Made by a program: the position numbers and the translations under genes. From Callaeas wilsoni (lineage: Eukaryota; Chordata; Aves; Passeriformes; Callaeidae), in assembly GCA_013398955.1 (NCBI GenBank), contig VWPU01002071.1, forward strand, positions 390,389 to 454,388: DNA of 64,000 nt, written 5' to 3'. Shown here one piece after another: positions 36,326 through 47,640 of this stretch. Positions within the stretch are counted from its first letter, which is position 1, and each line of letters begins with the position of its first letter. The notes below the pieces were generated by a model. That model saw only the letters and a list, made by a program, of their open reading frames with translations. It was not told the origin of the DNA and made no database searches.

Positions 36326-38315
36326 TTGCTGGAAAATGTAATTTGTATTTTCTTCTTAATTTTTTTTGCAAATTCGTGAATACCAAATTTCAAAGTTATG
36401 GGGAAAAAACCTCATAATGTTAACTTCTCTCTGTTGAGAAGATTCTTAGGATAAGACAGTTAAATTGAAATAATTTGAAATTATCACTGAAGTAGAAGAT
36501 TAAGAGTAGTTTTTTTAAAAAAAAGTTCTTTCAGAATGCCTGAACATTGCTATGCCTTTAGGTTTTGAAGACAGAAAATAATAAACTATTCTAACAAAGA
36601 ATGAAGGCTGAATAGTAAGAAAATTATTTAGAAGTCAACTTAGCATATTTCATCATGGAACCTTTATTTGCATTTTAATTCATTCTGTTTCTCTACTGCA
36701 TATACAGTAATTTATCTTCATCTGAAAGCTGAATCATTTCCTAGAGTTAGGATATCTAGCAGTTTTGATGATAAACACAGAGCAAAAAGAAGCAAAAAAT
36801 GCTCTATTGGCAAAAAAATGCCAAATCCATTAATCTCTCTATAATCTTATAAATTGATTAAAATAGGGTTTTTTCCAAAAATTTTGATAAAATTTCATTT
36901 CTCTAAGTCATAGTTTGTTTTGTGTTGCTGTCTACTGTGGTTAGTGATTTATGCTTCAAGAAAAAATCTTTGTTGTCTATGTTCAGCCTTAATGCTTTTG
37001 ATTTTCTTCGTAAGTGCTAACATGCAACATAAAGAGTAGGAACCTCATATGTTGAATGAATATACCTCTTGGAGGAACCCCTCACATACCCTTTTTCTTT
37101 CACATGTAGTATAAATACATTTCTGTATCTTTTTCTTCTCTTCTTATTTTACTGTGTCATCTTGCTTGTTCTTCAATGTTAGCTCTGCCCTATCCTACTG
37201 ATCTTTCTCTATTTATCTAGTAAGACTTGCTTAGTCTTCTTAATAGGATCTCTATACCCTTTATCTTCACCTTTTCTCCCACTGGGAAGCTTCAATTCTC
37301 TTTTGTCTTCTCAGGAGTTCAGTTACCCTGGAGCCTTTGTTCATCTCTGGAACTTACTGAAGACAATGTGGTATTCAGGTGGGAAAGAACAGGTACCCTC
37401 AGCTTCATTTACCTTTACAATAAATAATTAAGATGCCTTTCTCCAGGAATTTTTTTTCTTCCACTCTAGGCAGAGAATTTACTAAAACTAAATGCATATT
37501 TTGCCTTGAACGTTTAGAGGACTGCAATCTGATGACAGTAGTAGACAATGTTATGGCAAGGGTATTTTTTTTCCTTATACTCTAAATTGTGTCCTGTTTC
37601 TGAGATATGATGCCCATACCACAGTACGACAGATAAACATAGTGATTTTTTCTACAGATTGGTTGTGGTTTTCTTGATGTATTTTACAAAGACATAATGG
37701 GTTAAAAGACATTCTTTTTAAGAGAACAGTGTCTTTAGCTATAACTTCACTTACAGTACTTGCTTGTGATTAATATATTATATGAAAAATCAATATGAAA
37801 ATTATGAACATTGAGTGATTGTATCCCAGTTTAAGAAATTTCAGAAGTCTCTCAGGATTACTAAAACAAAAATATGAGATTAAATATGTGAGTTAGGAAA
37901 TTAGTTTTCATTTAAGTTCTAATTCAGTTTTTGTGGAGAACTAATAGACAGGCTTCTTCCTTGAATTTATCCATTTTAAAATGAGAGGATGGTTATTTAT
38001 GTTACCTATCTGCTCTCCTAGAATCCTTCTGTAGTTAAGTGTAGGTGCAGGTGCACTCAAAGCATTTTTTCTATTGTGTTAAGAATGGGAATCAAAAAAG
38101 GTGGGCTTTTATTTTAGCGCTGTGGTGAATCCAGAAGCCTTACTTCTTTACAAATCAGTTTTAAATGCAGTGAATGTTCCTCTAATGAACTAAATTGTAA
38201 AGAATTCATAAATAACTTAGATTTAGAACAGATTAATTTTGCACTCTATGGGTCTATGTAAGAGTGCTGTTTATTGGGTGTTTTTAATATTCCTGTGTGT
38301 ATCAACACACATAGG
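36326..38315. other. Unique AT-rich sequence, no gene seen
   Basis: No repeat element or convincing coding frame recognised. The left edge of the following LTR is uncertain by about 20 bases and may extend to 38296. Confidence 0.5.
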
Positions 38316-38811
38316 TGACCAAGGGTGACAAAAAAACCCACAACTGAAATGCGAAGCGTAAATTTATTTAATTATCTCACTGGCTGGAGGATCCCAAATC
38401 AACACTGGGCTGCAGAGACACACAAAATGGGGATGCAGGCCCTGTCAGGCTCAGTTCAGTCCTAGCACGTGGCAGGGCTGCTCTTGGCACCCATTTATAA
38501 AAGGCCCATTCACACGTAGTTTATCATCACGCTGTGATCTGCCTTGTGCTTTTTATCATTTTTGCTTTGATGCGTCTCCCAACAGGGAGCTGAAGCAGCC
38601 TGGGAGAGGGCCTCCAAGTCTCTGCAACACCTGTTATCTCTACACAGAAATTCTACTTCTCAAAACAGGCAGAGGATAAACAGCAGCAGGCATAATATAT
38701 GGTTTCCTATGCTGCTATTCTCCAGGCCTTGTCATTCCCAGTTGCAAGGTCACTTGAGTGAATCCACCCCTTCCTCACCATTTTTCTGCATTTAACCCTT
38801 TCCTTCCAACA
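38316..38811 (-). mobile_element. Retroviral LTR, minus strand, with polypurine tract attached
   Basis: On the minus strand the element opens TGTTGGAAGGAAAGGGTTAA. A TTTATAAAT TATA-like box follows at about 38495, an AATAAA signal lies at 38363-38368, and a short U5 runs to about 38316. Immediately upstream of the TG start (plus positions 38812-38823) is AAAAGAGGGGAT, a classic polypurine tract. This indicates a 3' LTR with a remnant of internal sequence rather than a simple solo LTR. No target duplication was found, as expected if the provirus is truncated. The start motif suggests an ERVK-like or ERV1-like avian family, but I cannot assign it. Confidence 0.7.
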
Positions 38812-38823
38812 ATCCCCTCTTTT
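38812..38823 (-). other. Putative retroviral polypurine tract
   Basis: The minus strand reads AAAAGAGGGGAT directly before the LTR start TGTTGG. A purine tract at the 3' LTR boundary primes plus-strand DNA synthesis in retroviruses. The 70-codon open frame overlapping here (38775-38987 minus) has no recognisable retroviral domain. Confidence 0.55.
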
Positions 38824-39410
38824 CTCAATAAAAATATCTGAAATATTGATAATGTGTCAAAAAATGTGGGACTTCTCTCTTTTAAATGAAAGCTATAAGG
38901 AGAATACGCTAAATGGAGCGGCAAAATGCAGTGAGCAGTGCCAATTTCCAAGACAAAAATCAGATGAGCAAAATTAATTTGGACCACTACGGTATTTCAT
39001 GGATTTGAAAGGTATCAGAAAGCATTAGGAATTAAATCTCTGAAGCAGAGGAAGTGGGTGTCATTGCTTGAGAAATTTTGAGTTTTGTAACAAGTCCATT
39101 AGAGAAAGCAGATAACTTTGGCGAAATCAGAATGTACACAAACAAGACATTTTGGTTTAAATCATAAAATCTGTAACATTTTTATTTTTTATATTTGCAA
39201 CAAGTATAGTCACATTTAATCCATTTGAAAGTGTTTCAGTAAATTTTGTGTTTACCTTTAGAAATGTGGGTGGAATTTCATTCAGTTCTTACAGGAAGAA
39301 AGGTTTTAAAAAAATTAATATGTGAAGGTATCTACATTTGAGTTGATTGTCTAGAATCTGTTTATAGTAAGTGAAGTAAGTTGAAATTCATCTCTTTTTA
39401 AAATAGATTA
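38824..39410. other. Spacer between LTRs, possibly decayed retroviral internal sequence
   Basis: If 38316-38811 is a 3' LTR, the internal region should extend rightward from 38824. I see no gag, pol or env motif in these 590 bases. They may be unrelated host sequence after a truncation. Confidence 0.4.
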
Positions 39411-39986
39411 TCTTGTGGATTAACCTTGGTAGACAGCTAAGATCCACACAGCCACTTACTCCTCCACAGCAGGATGGTGGAAAGAGTCAGAAGGGTAAAA
39501 GTGAGAAAACTTGTAGGTTGAGATAAAGACAGGTTAGTAGGGAAAGCAAAAGCTATGTGCACAAGAAAGCAAAATAAGGAATTCATTCAGCACTTCCCAT
39601 CAGCAGGAAGGTGTTCAGCCATCTCCAGGAAAAGTAATGGTTACTTGGGAAGACAAACGACATCACTCTGAACACCCATCTTCTTTCTTATTCCCCCAGA
39701 TTTGTACACTGACTATGATGCCACATGGTATAGGAAGGATATCCCTTTGGTCATTTGGGGTCAGCTGTCCCACCCAAATATACTCTCAACTTCTTGTGCC
39801 CTCCTGGACTCCTCACTGGTGGAGTGGGGTGAGGAGCAGAAAAGGCCTTTGCTCAGTGTAAGCACTGCTCAGCAATCATGAAAACATCTCTTTGTTATCG
39901 ATGCTGTTTTAAGCACAAATCCAAAACATTACCCCGCTTTAACCTCTATGAAGAAAACTAACTCTATCCCTGCCAAAACTAGTGCA
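39411..39986 (-). mobile_element. Solo LTR, avian ERVL-like, minus strand
   Basis: The minus strand reads CTAGTTTTGGCAGGGATAGA, TTTTCTTCATAG, ATTGCTGAGCAGTGCTTACA, GGACAGCTGACCCCAAATGA, CTTCCCAAGTAACCATTAC and CTGTCTTTATCTCAACC in order. This is the layout of a very common avian ERVL-type LTR, and it relates to 21505-22084, which shares the GATAGAGTTA and GCTTAC lines but belongs to a different branch. The terminal dinucleotides have decayed. A GATTA at 39406-39410 and again at 39990-39994 could be the target duplication if the edges are shifted by three bases. Confidence 0.88.
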
Positions 39987-40449
39987 GATGATTAAATTGT
40001 CACATAAGCTTTCCCTGAAAATATTTATATCAATTTAGTCTCTACAAAGGAGTTTCTAGCGATTCCCTCAGATGTAAATATATACAGTATAGGTACATAA
40101 AGTTAAATAACTAACTCCACCCATAATGTCTAGTCATCAAACTTCCTCATTAACCAATGGAGACAAGCAATTACATCTAAAATTTAATTAAACTCATTCT
40201 AAAATAGGTGTCTAAAACAGGTAGGATAAATTATACTCCGATGGTATAAATTATTTGCTTCAAATAATTTACTTGCTCAGCTTTCATTTAAACCAGGAAT
40301 GAATCCTGTCTCACAAATTAATAAAAAAACCCTGCAATAAAACCCAAACAACTCCTTCCACAAAAACAAACAAACAACTCTCTGAAAAATATATTTTTCT
40401 TAGTAAATTTTTTCAGTAGGAAGAATTAAAAAACCCTCATATTTCACAG
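39987..40449. other. Unique spacer, no gene seen
   Basis: AT-rich sequence with short A-rich patches (around 40320-40390). No element recognised. Confidence 0.5.
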
Positions 40450-40798
40450 TGTCACATGAAAAGGAGATATTTCCTCCAACCCTTTGTGCTTGATTAGGCT
40501 GTCAGCACCCCAGGACAACCAAGACATTTGTGCCCTATCAGTCTGTCAGCATCCCATTATGCGGACTCTTCACTGAGCAGTCCTGCTGGATCGAAGGGTG
40601 GTTCCTGGATCGATGGACTTGTTTCTGGTCACACACCACCAGTGAGACCCCCTCCAGGTCTCCACACTTTTATCCTAACCTGTTACCCACGACCAGCAGC
40701 TGCCAGCACCCATGAAGGTCTCACACTAACAGATTACAGAATGACACTATTTGTCAATAAAATTGTGGCAGGTTAAGGTTTGAGGAGTGCCAGTGACA
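40450..40798 (+). mobile_element. Probable short LTR, plus strand
   Basis: The segment starts TGTCAC and ends GTGACA, a perfect 6-bp inverted terminal repeat. It is richer in G+C than its flanks and has an AATAAA signal near 40755 about 45 bases before the end, as in the R-U5 part of an LTR. No matching direct repeat was found outside it. It sits immediately left of a better-supported LTR. The open frames inside it (40528-40776 and 40530-40715) are not credible genes. Confidence 0.45.
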
Positions 40799-40810
40799 AT
40801 ATCAGATTGG

Positions 40811-41581
40811 TGTTACAACCTGCCCCTGAGGCAGGCAACTGAGGCTCTTATTAATAGACCTCTTGGGGCGGATTAGTGGAAAATAACACTGAATGTTCTG
40901 TGTTATGTGTGTGTGTGTGGCAAGTTTATTTTAGAACAATTTAATTGCAATGGAAAGGAGGAATGTAGCCATTTTGGTTTTACCTATAGAAATATAACAA
41001 TCTAAATGTATAAAAATATCACATGAGAAAATCTATAGGCAAAAGGAAGAAAAAGAAAAGTTTTATAAGAAAGATATCATTACCCATGCATCCAGAGACA
41101 AGACTTGATTGTTGCAATGTAGAAGCCCATTGTTCAAAGCTATAGGCCCAGTCTTGGTCCATCAGTAGTAAGGGAAGTTCAATGGGTTAATTTAGGTTCA
41201 GGTTCTGGTGGAAACGCCCAGGCCCCTCCCATGGTGGGGAGTTTTGCACCTGAGCCTTATCAGGAAGGAGAACACTGGCATGACAAAAAGCATTATCTCA
41301 CCTTGTAGGATTTGCTCCTTATGGGTCTCTTCCCTTACCTGGCTCACACCCAGCTTGTTGCTAAACAAAGGTCAGCTTGTCCCGGTAATCCTCCAGCAGT
41401 GCTGCTCACCCCCTCTGCACCTGGGTTGTTCTTGTGCAGACCAGACGGTTTGCCACCACACACCCAAACCTCTCCTCTTTCCCCTCGGTTGGAGGTGCAA
41501 ACCTGGCCTCGGCAGAGCCCCTGGGGCTTTTGTAAATGGCTGATTTATTGAGTCATTAACCTTTAACATTTCAGTCTCACA
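40811..41581 (-). mobile_element. Solo LTR, 771 bases, minus strand, 5-bp target duplication
   Basis: The element starts TGTTACAACC and ends CAGTCTCACA on the plus strand, so it has TG and CA ends. It is flanked by an exact 5-bp repeat, ATTGG, at 40806-40810 and 41582-41586. On the minus strand, an AATAAA signal (40925-40930) precedes a U5 of about 115 bases that contains a small CA repeat (plus GT repeat 40904-40919). The 5-bp duplication fits an ERVL-type or similar integrase. Its U3 is long and G+C-rich over 41200-41540, giving false open frames (for example 41208-41543 plus). I do not recognise the family by name. Confidence 0.82.
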
Positions 41582-41586
41582 ATTGG

Positions 41587-42289
41587 AAGAACGTGTTCAA
41601 AGTGATACTCTAAGAAGCTGCAATCTAAGTTTTGTCTCCCTTAGACTGTGTGTAGGAAGTCAGCCATACTGACTGCAATCTCTCTTTATTACAATGTAAT
41701 TTTACACCCAGACTTTTCCCACACACAGCTACAAAAGTACTTTAAAATTGTGACAATATTGTCACCATTGAAAATGATTTGCACTGTAAGTGGGATCTGC
41801 ATTTTTCTATAGTCTATAATTTGGATTTTTCAGAGAAAGTTCTGAGTTGGTTTCATTTTTCTTTTTAATAGTGCCTTAGTTAGTTAGTTAGTTATTTCTC
41901 TATTTTAATTAAAATTAAAACTTTTCCATTGTTTAATTTTAAATTTTCCTCTGTCATCATGTGCTTCAAAATTTCTCTACTTCTTTTTCCTAATTTGAAG
42001 GATAGATTTAACGATTTCTGAAAAACATAGTGTTTTTGTAAAGGTGTTTTGAGGTCTTGAATTGAAGTGATTGGAAATGTTATTTATTAAAAACTGGAAG
42101 TTGACTCATTGAGTTATATATTACATTTAGACTTCATGATGTTACTTCCCAAGAAGTTTTAAAATTTTTTTTAAAAAATCTCATGACAACTGAAAACCAA
42201 GAGAATTTTGATCTCTGTCTCTTCCTTTTTATGTTCCCTGTAATTGGTGTTGCCATCTTCTGTGTGGCTGTTGAATAAACTGCTCAGTG
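41587..42289. other. Unique AT-rich sequence, no gene seen
   Basis: Nothing recognised apart from a four-unit TTAG run at about 41876-41892. Confidence 0.5.
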
Positions 42290-43050
42290 TTCAATCATAA
42301 GAGCAGAAAAGAACACCATAGCATAAGAATAGACATCAGAGGTTGGTTCAAAGGTCCATCTAACTTAGAACTCTGCCTCCAAAACTTGATGACAACAGAA
42401 AAACAGGAACATAATAGAAACAGAATATTAGGATAAGATAATCTCTTCGTGATACTTCTGAGAAAGCTTCCCAACCACTAACAATCTGCATCTCAGAAAC
42501 TTGCAAACAAAGTTTTGTAAGTTTTCAGTATCGCTTGATGGTTTTCTTTTGCTCAAAGTTGTCCATTATCTCTTGACTCTCAGTCAAGCTTTTTAAACTC
42601 ATCAGGATGCTGTGGCTAGAAGTTATACAACTGAAGTTTTCACTTTATAAAAAGATTCCTCCTTATGTTTATTCTGTATCTACCATCTGCTAGTTTAATT
42701 CATTTGTATTTTGGGAGAGACAATTAACAACTGTCTTCCTCATGCCATTCACAGTTTCAAAGATGTCCATTTTTGTTTATTCCATCATTCATTTCTTTAA
42801 TTCTTATTTAATCTTTGCTACAATCCTTGGTCATGCTTGCTCTTCTATGCACTTTTCCCAGATATGTGTATTTTTAGGCTATAGAAAGAGGGGAAAGAGA
42901 CTGTATCTGCTCCCAGTAATCAGAACATGGATTACCACAAATATGTGTAGTGGCATAGAAATATTCTCCAAGTCCTTTCAATATAATTTCTATTATTCCA
43001 CTTGGTATTCTTGACTGCTTCTGAGCACGGATCGTTCTTCAGATTTTTCG
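42290..43050 (-). mobile_element. Ancient CR1 LINE copy (reptile-type), minus strand
   Basis: The plus strand follows the antisense of the old CR1 consensus seen in turtles, crocodilians and birds, in order and at the right spacing. An AGCATAAGAATAGACATCAG start is followed by GTTCAAAGGTCCATCTAACT and AAGATTCCTCC. A CTGTATCTACCATCTGCTAG line comes next, followed by TTAATTCATTTGTATTTTGG. The ORF2 part then shows ACTGTATCTGCTCCCAGTAA and TTCTTGACTGCTTCTGAGCA. Divergence is much higher than in the other CR1 copies and the frame is gone. The open frames at 42742-43014 plus and 42932-43270 minus are shadows. The 5' edge near 43050 is uncertain. Confidence 0.75.
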
Positions 43051-44744
43051 TTCTAGAAACAGGCATTTTCACTAGTGTTGAAGATAAAAGTGTGTGTTCC
43101 AACACATAAAATTTAGGACTGAGTCCTGAATTCTGATGTTTTAATGCCACTTTCTGAATTAGATCACTAGAAAATCTGAAGAGTTTCAGTTTGAGAGCTA
43201 GGGTAAATGTTTTTATTATAAAACCCCTTCTTAATTGACTGTAGAAATAAGGGTAATAATATAATTGCATATCATCATTTCAGAGAATTTAGAGATTTTT
43301 TGCTAATTAGAATGTAATTATTGTAGCTTACAGAGTTTTAGAAGTTTGTTTTCCCAAGGTATCTTCTTTTAATTTATCAAGATTTTACTTTTTAATAAAA
43401 AGAAAATAAAGATCTATAGGGACAAAATGTTAAATAATGAATGTAAAAATATATTTTACTGGAAATTAATATTTTAGTCAATAATCTCGTATGTATCAAA
43501 TAATAACTACTATTGATCTATATTTTATTATGAAAACTGAAAATTTAATGCTGAATGTGTTCAACTTGCAGTGAAGGTATTTACAGATCATAGTGAAATG
43601 AACCAATCAAGAAAATGATCAACGCAGTTTCCCAGTTCTTAATAACATCAACATTTTATTGCAGAAATAGCTAGCCTCATTGTAAAACTCAAATCATATA
43701 TAATTTTAAAGTTATAACAGAAGAAGTGAGTAGCAGAGCTAGACTCCTTTCCTTATTCACCTCTAGAATCCCCTTTTTTTGTCCCTTTTTCTGTTGGAGT
43801 TTTCTGATGGATGGATGGATGCAGTAAAAGGTTGATTGATTACATTTCTATTTGAGATTTCTGTGTAACCCTGGAAAAAAAATTCATTAACAAACATGAT
43901 TTTTATATCACTTTCATAAAATTTACTTATCAGGAGAGACACATAGGAGATTGTTTCATGAAAAGCATGAGGGTACCTATCTAAGCAAAATGGTTGTTTG
44001 TTAGAGTCCTGCAATGCACATGTACTACTGTTGAAGGCTGCCTAAAGTGGGTCTTCAAAATGATTATGCACTAATACCTTTGCATTCACATTTCTAAATA
44101 TAATTTTATCACAACTGTGATCTTTATCTGACATGAATTTTGTTGTTAGAACTCTTATAATAGCAACATTACTTTTCTTCCCAAAAATATATGCGGCATT
44201 TAAACAGTCTTGTACTCATTGATATCCAAACACCAAATATTTAACTTAAAATTATGCTTGCAAAACTGAAATGCACTATCTCTTTCTGGTTTTGTGCCTG
44301 TAGAAATACTTGGATTCTATTATTAAACAGAGTTCTAACATTGCAGAAATGAAGTTATTTGATTGTATGCAAAATTTCACAATCACTATTACAACATCAA
44401 AAAAAGCCCAAATTTTTGCAGATATCTCATAATTTCAGCTTGCTAAAGATATGTAACAGAAATATTTCACTTTTGTTTGTAATTCATGTCAGTCAAGCCT
44501 CTTCTCAAAAATCCAGAAGCCTCTAAGAATTTAATTTCTAATTTGTGATATACATGTACAGTCTTTTAAAAGTACAAAGAATCCTCTTTAGAGAAAATTA
44601 ACTTGGTGAAAGCACAAGTTTAGCAGTTGTATATGGACATTTTGGCCCAATTACACTTTACAGGTTTTTTACATTTTACTATGACATACTAATATTGCCT
44701 TCACCAAGGCAATTCAAGTCTTGTTCCTAGTATTATCATATATT
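43051..44744. other. AT-rich unique sequence, no gene seen
   Basis: No element recognised apart from a short GGAT run at 43805-43821. Confidence 0.5.
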
Positions 44745-44912
44745 TTCTGCGTGACTCTTAAAAAAACAAAAGGACTGTGGACCATAGTTTCTCCATCTGT
44801 AAAATAAAAAACAACTCTAAAAAGAATATTAGTCAACAGTAATCAGAGTTTTTAAGAGCCTCTGATGAAAGCACTAAGCAATAGTAAAGAACAACTATTT
44901 CAATTATTACTC
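44745..44912 (+). mobile_element. MIR-type ancient SINE fragment, plus strand
   Basis: The sequence contains GTGACTCT, then AGTTTCTCCATCTGTAAAAT at about 44787-44806, the signature of the conserved MIR core and 3' part (CTCAGTTTCCTCATCTGTAAA in the family). About 45 bases on is AAGAGCCTCTGATGAAAGCA, close to the downstream part of amniote MIR copies, followed by a decayed tail. It has no A or B box left. Very old and diverged. Confidence 0.65.
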
Positions 44913-45532
44913 AATCTTAATTAAAAAAAAAAAAAAAAAACAACAACTTCTTTCCAGTCAGGCTGAAAACTTGATGAATTTGTAAATCAGATTTATTTTA
45001 TACACTAGTAAAAAGCTGAATCCAATCTAAATATTTTCTTACTTAGATAATGCATGTGACAGCTTCGTGTTATGAATCCTGTCACTCTCATTATTTGAAA
45101 ATTATGTGATCTATCAGTAGACAGGATATCTTGCACAGTTCACCCTTTACTACACTTGTTTTGATTGCTTTGATATTACTTGTAATTAGGAGTGCAATGC
45201 TGAATTATAAAAATATTAAGCAAACATAAAAGCTACTGACTGGAACATTTTGTGATGGAGAAAACAACTCTGAGTTTTCAGAAAACTGTCTTAAGGCTGT
45301 CTTGCATAATGCCAAGTGATGAAGTACTCAGTTAATGAAATGCCAAATTAAGGATACCTATCACATGATTTATATAAGCTTCTGTACACTGAAGGTAGTT
45401 TGGGGGGGTTTTTTGCTATTCGCTTGAAACTGACTGCAATTAGCTCAAAATAGCTGATGATACTGCAAAATGTTTGAATTTGGAAGTAAACATCTTTAGA
45501 TTTCTAATCGAGTAATTATGTCACAGGGATCT
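44913..45532. other. AT-rich unique sequence, no gene seen
   Basis: An A18 run at 44923-44940 is the only notable feature. Confidence 0.5.
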
Positions 45533-45886
45533 AAATATTACAGAACTGTTGAGGTTGGAAAGGATTTCTAGAGGTCATCTCATCCAAACCCCCTGCTCAG
45601 GTAGGGTCACATAGAGGCTCTTACTGATGACCATGCCCAGAAGGTTTTTGACTGTTTCTAAGAATGGACACTTCACAGTCTCTATGGGCAGCATGTACCT
45701 GGTCATCCTGACCATTAGAAAAGGTATTACCTGATGATCAGAGGGAACCTCCCATGTTTGCACCCATTGCCTCTGGTCCTGCCATCACCACTGAAAACAG
45801 CCTAGCACCATGCCTTCTGGTATTTACAGGCACCCCCCAGCTTTTCTCCCCACTGGAGAGAAATGAGGAGGCCTTCCAAGGAGTTC
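45533..45886 (-). mobile_element. CR1 LINE 3' fragment, minus strand
   Basis: The plus strand begins TTGAGGTTGGAAAGGATTTC, then GGTCATCTCATCCAAACCCC, the reverse complement of a CR1 3' end. It runs through the 3' untranslated part: CTCCCATGTTTGCACCCATTG, then GCCTCTGGTCCTGCCATCAC and AGCCTAGCACCATG. It is 5' truncated at about 45886, next to an A-rich tract (45889-45907). The minus-strand open frame at 45575-45763 is within it. Confidence 0.88.
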
Positions 45887-47005
45887 TAGAAAAAAAAAAA
45901 AAGAAAAACTAGTATAAGCTACCTTTTTCTGCAGCTGCATTCTTTGACCCCAATATATTTGTTCCAAATGAACTTCAGTATGGCTTTATCATAGCTGTCT
46001 GTCACTTCTGAGGTCAGTCCTGACATATCACTGTAACTACATCATTTTCTACACGTGGTATTAGCAAAAATAATATTCCCTTTAATTTCAGGATGTGAAA
46101 GGTCACTTTCATCCGCCTCTGCTCTCCTTTCCCTCTCTTCTTCCCTCCTTCTCTCCTCCTTGACCCTGAAGCTAGGCCATACTTCTCAGCCGTGTCCTCA
46201 TATTCCAGACATGTAGCAAGGCTTCTCCTCCTCTACAAGATGTTCACAGCTTTGAGGAACTGCAGCATGTATCCTCACTAAGGATCAGAAGTTGAAGGAT
46301 ATTCCAAAGGGAATTGAGTTGAGAAAACAAGCATATGCTGTGAAGTGCAAAAATGATTTCTTATTGAAAATCATCAGAAAACAGCAAATAAATAATGTAC
46401 TGCTGCCAAAAATAAGATAAATTTGATAGCTTCACCTCAAGATGTAAGGGCATGGTTGAAGGCACTTTAATTGCCTAGCGTAGATAAAACCTGTGAGGTC
46501 AATGCAAGCAAGGCATTGAAAATGCACAAGGAAGCAGAAAATGTGAGCAACCTTATACAGAATGGACTGAAGTCATCACTGCCAGGAAGGGAAAAAGATG
46601 GGAAATAAAAGATGAGTAAATAAGGCAATATGTAATTTAATCTATGTCTAGATTCTTTACATATGTTCTTTTACTCAATATAATATATCAGGAAGCAGAC
46701 AAGACGTCCAATGGGAAATTAGGCAGAAAAGAACAAGCCATCCAGGGGCTAACTAGGCAGATAGTTCTGGCCGTTTAATAGGCATCAAGGGTGTGAAACT
46801 GCCAGTCAAGGCAGTGGTTATGTCATGCATCCATAGCCAAGCTCAAGGACTTGTGTGGCTCTGAGGACAGCGACATAGTAATTACGTGCGGATGAACCCT
46901 GGTAGAACAATCCATAAGTGTGTTAAATAATGGTAATGGCCCAATATGAGCAGTGCCCACCTAGGAAGATGAAAGCGTAAGTTTAGCATGCCCCAGACAT
47001 GAACT
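45887..47005. other. Mixed sequence; pyrimidine tract, possible upstream part of a remnant
   Basis: A pyrimidine-rich tract lies at about 46112-46163. The part from about 46740 has more balanced composition and may belong with the coding remnant at 47006-47640. In one plus frame it has short open blocks (VKLPVKAVVMSCIHSQAQG, then YVRMNPGRTIHKC) separated by stops. No family recognised. Confidence 0.4.
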
Positions 47006-47640
47006 ATGGGAATGACAGTAGAGTGGTGGAAGGCAATACTCAGATACCTTGTTGAAGCCATAGAACAACAGAATCCATTAGCAATTATGAACAAAACGTA
47101 TGAGACTTCACTGGACAAATGGGAGCTGTGCAGGATCATGTACTCAAGGACAAAACTCTCTTCTTTCTGGCAAGTGGCACAGAAGCTCCTGAATGAATTG
47201 CAGCAGTGATGCACAACCACATACCAAGGCATCTCTCATGCTGAAATGACTTACTGCACAACCTCTAACAGAATATACAGAAAGTACATAGCTTCCCTTA
47301 AGGACATCTCCCACTGTATTGCATCTTTGTCAGATGGCTGCCGTCAGCTTCTGGACTATTATGTTCAGCATTACATCCTAGCTCAATGCTGTTTATAACT
47401 GCTACAGTGTTAGTCTTTCCATGGCTATAACCATATTGTGGTGCACTGGCAACAGCATAAAGAGCATGAAGCATGCATTACATCCAAAGTGATCTCTGAA
47501 CTCTGAAGTAGCCTAGAGCAGATTGCAGGTTTGGGCAGACTGCCCAGGATGACAGACCAGGCTGCAAAACTTAGTGCTGAGAGAACAGTGTCTTTGGCCA
47601 GTGTCCTGAACAAAAGTGATTCCTTTGGGGAAATCAAGTA
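47006..47640 (+). pseudogene. Degraded coding remnant of unknown identity, plus strand
   Basis: One plus-strand frame has only three internal stops in about 211 codons, where random sequence of this composition would give roughly ten. The first 67 codons are open (MGMTVEWWKAILRYLVEAIE near the start, then CRIMYSRTKLSSFWQVAQKL). After a TGA, 63 more are open (YIASLKDISHCIASLSDG, LLDYYVQHYILAQCC). A last open block ends at 47640 (KLSAERTVSLASVLNKSDSF). The protein looks alpha-helical. I do not recognise it. It could be a processed pseudogene or a mobile-element protein. No poly-A tail was seen. Confidence 0.4.

Noticed and set aside
41208..41569. Overlapping proline-rich open frames on both strands
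   Set aside because: They fall within the G+C-rich U3 of the LTR at 40811-41581.
42742..43270. Open frames of 90 and 112 codons
   Set aside because: They overlap the antisense of an ancient CR1 and have no protein similarity that I recognise.
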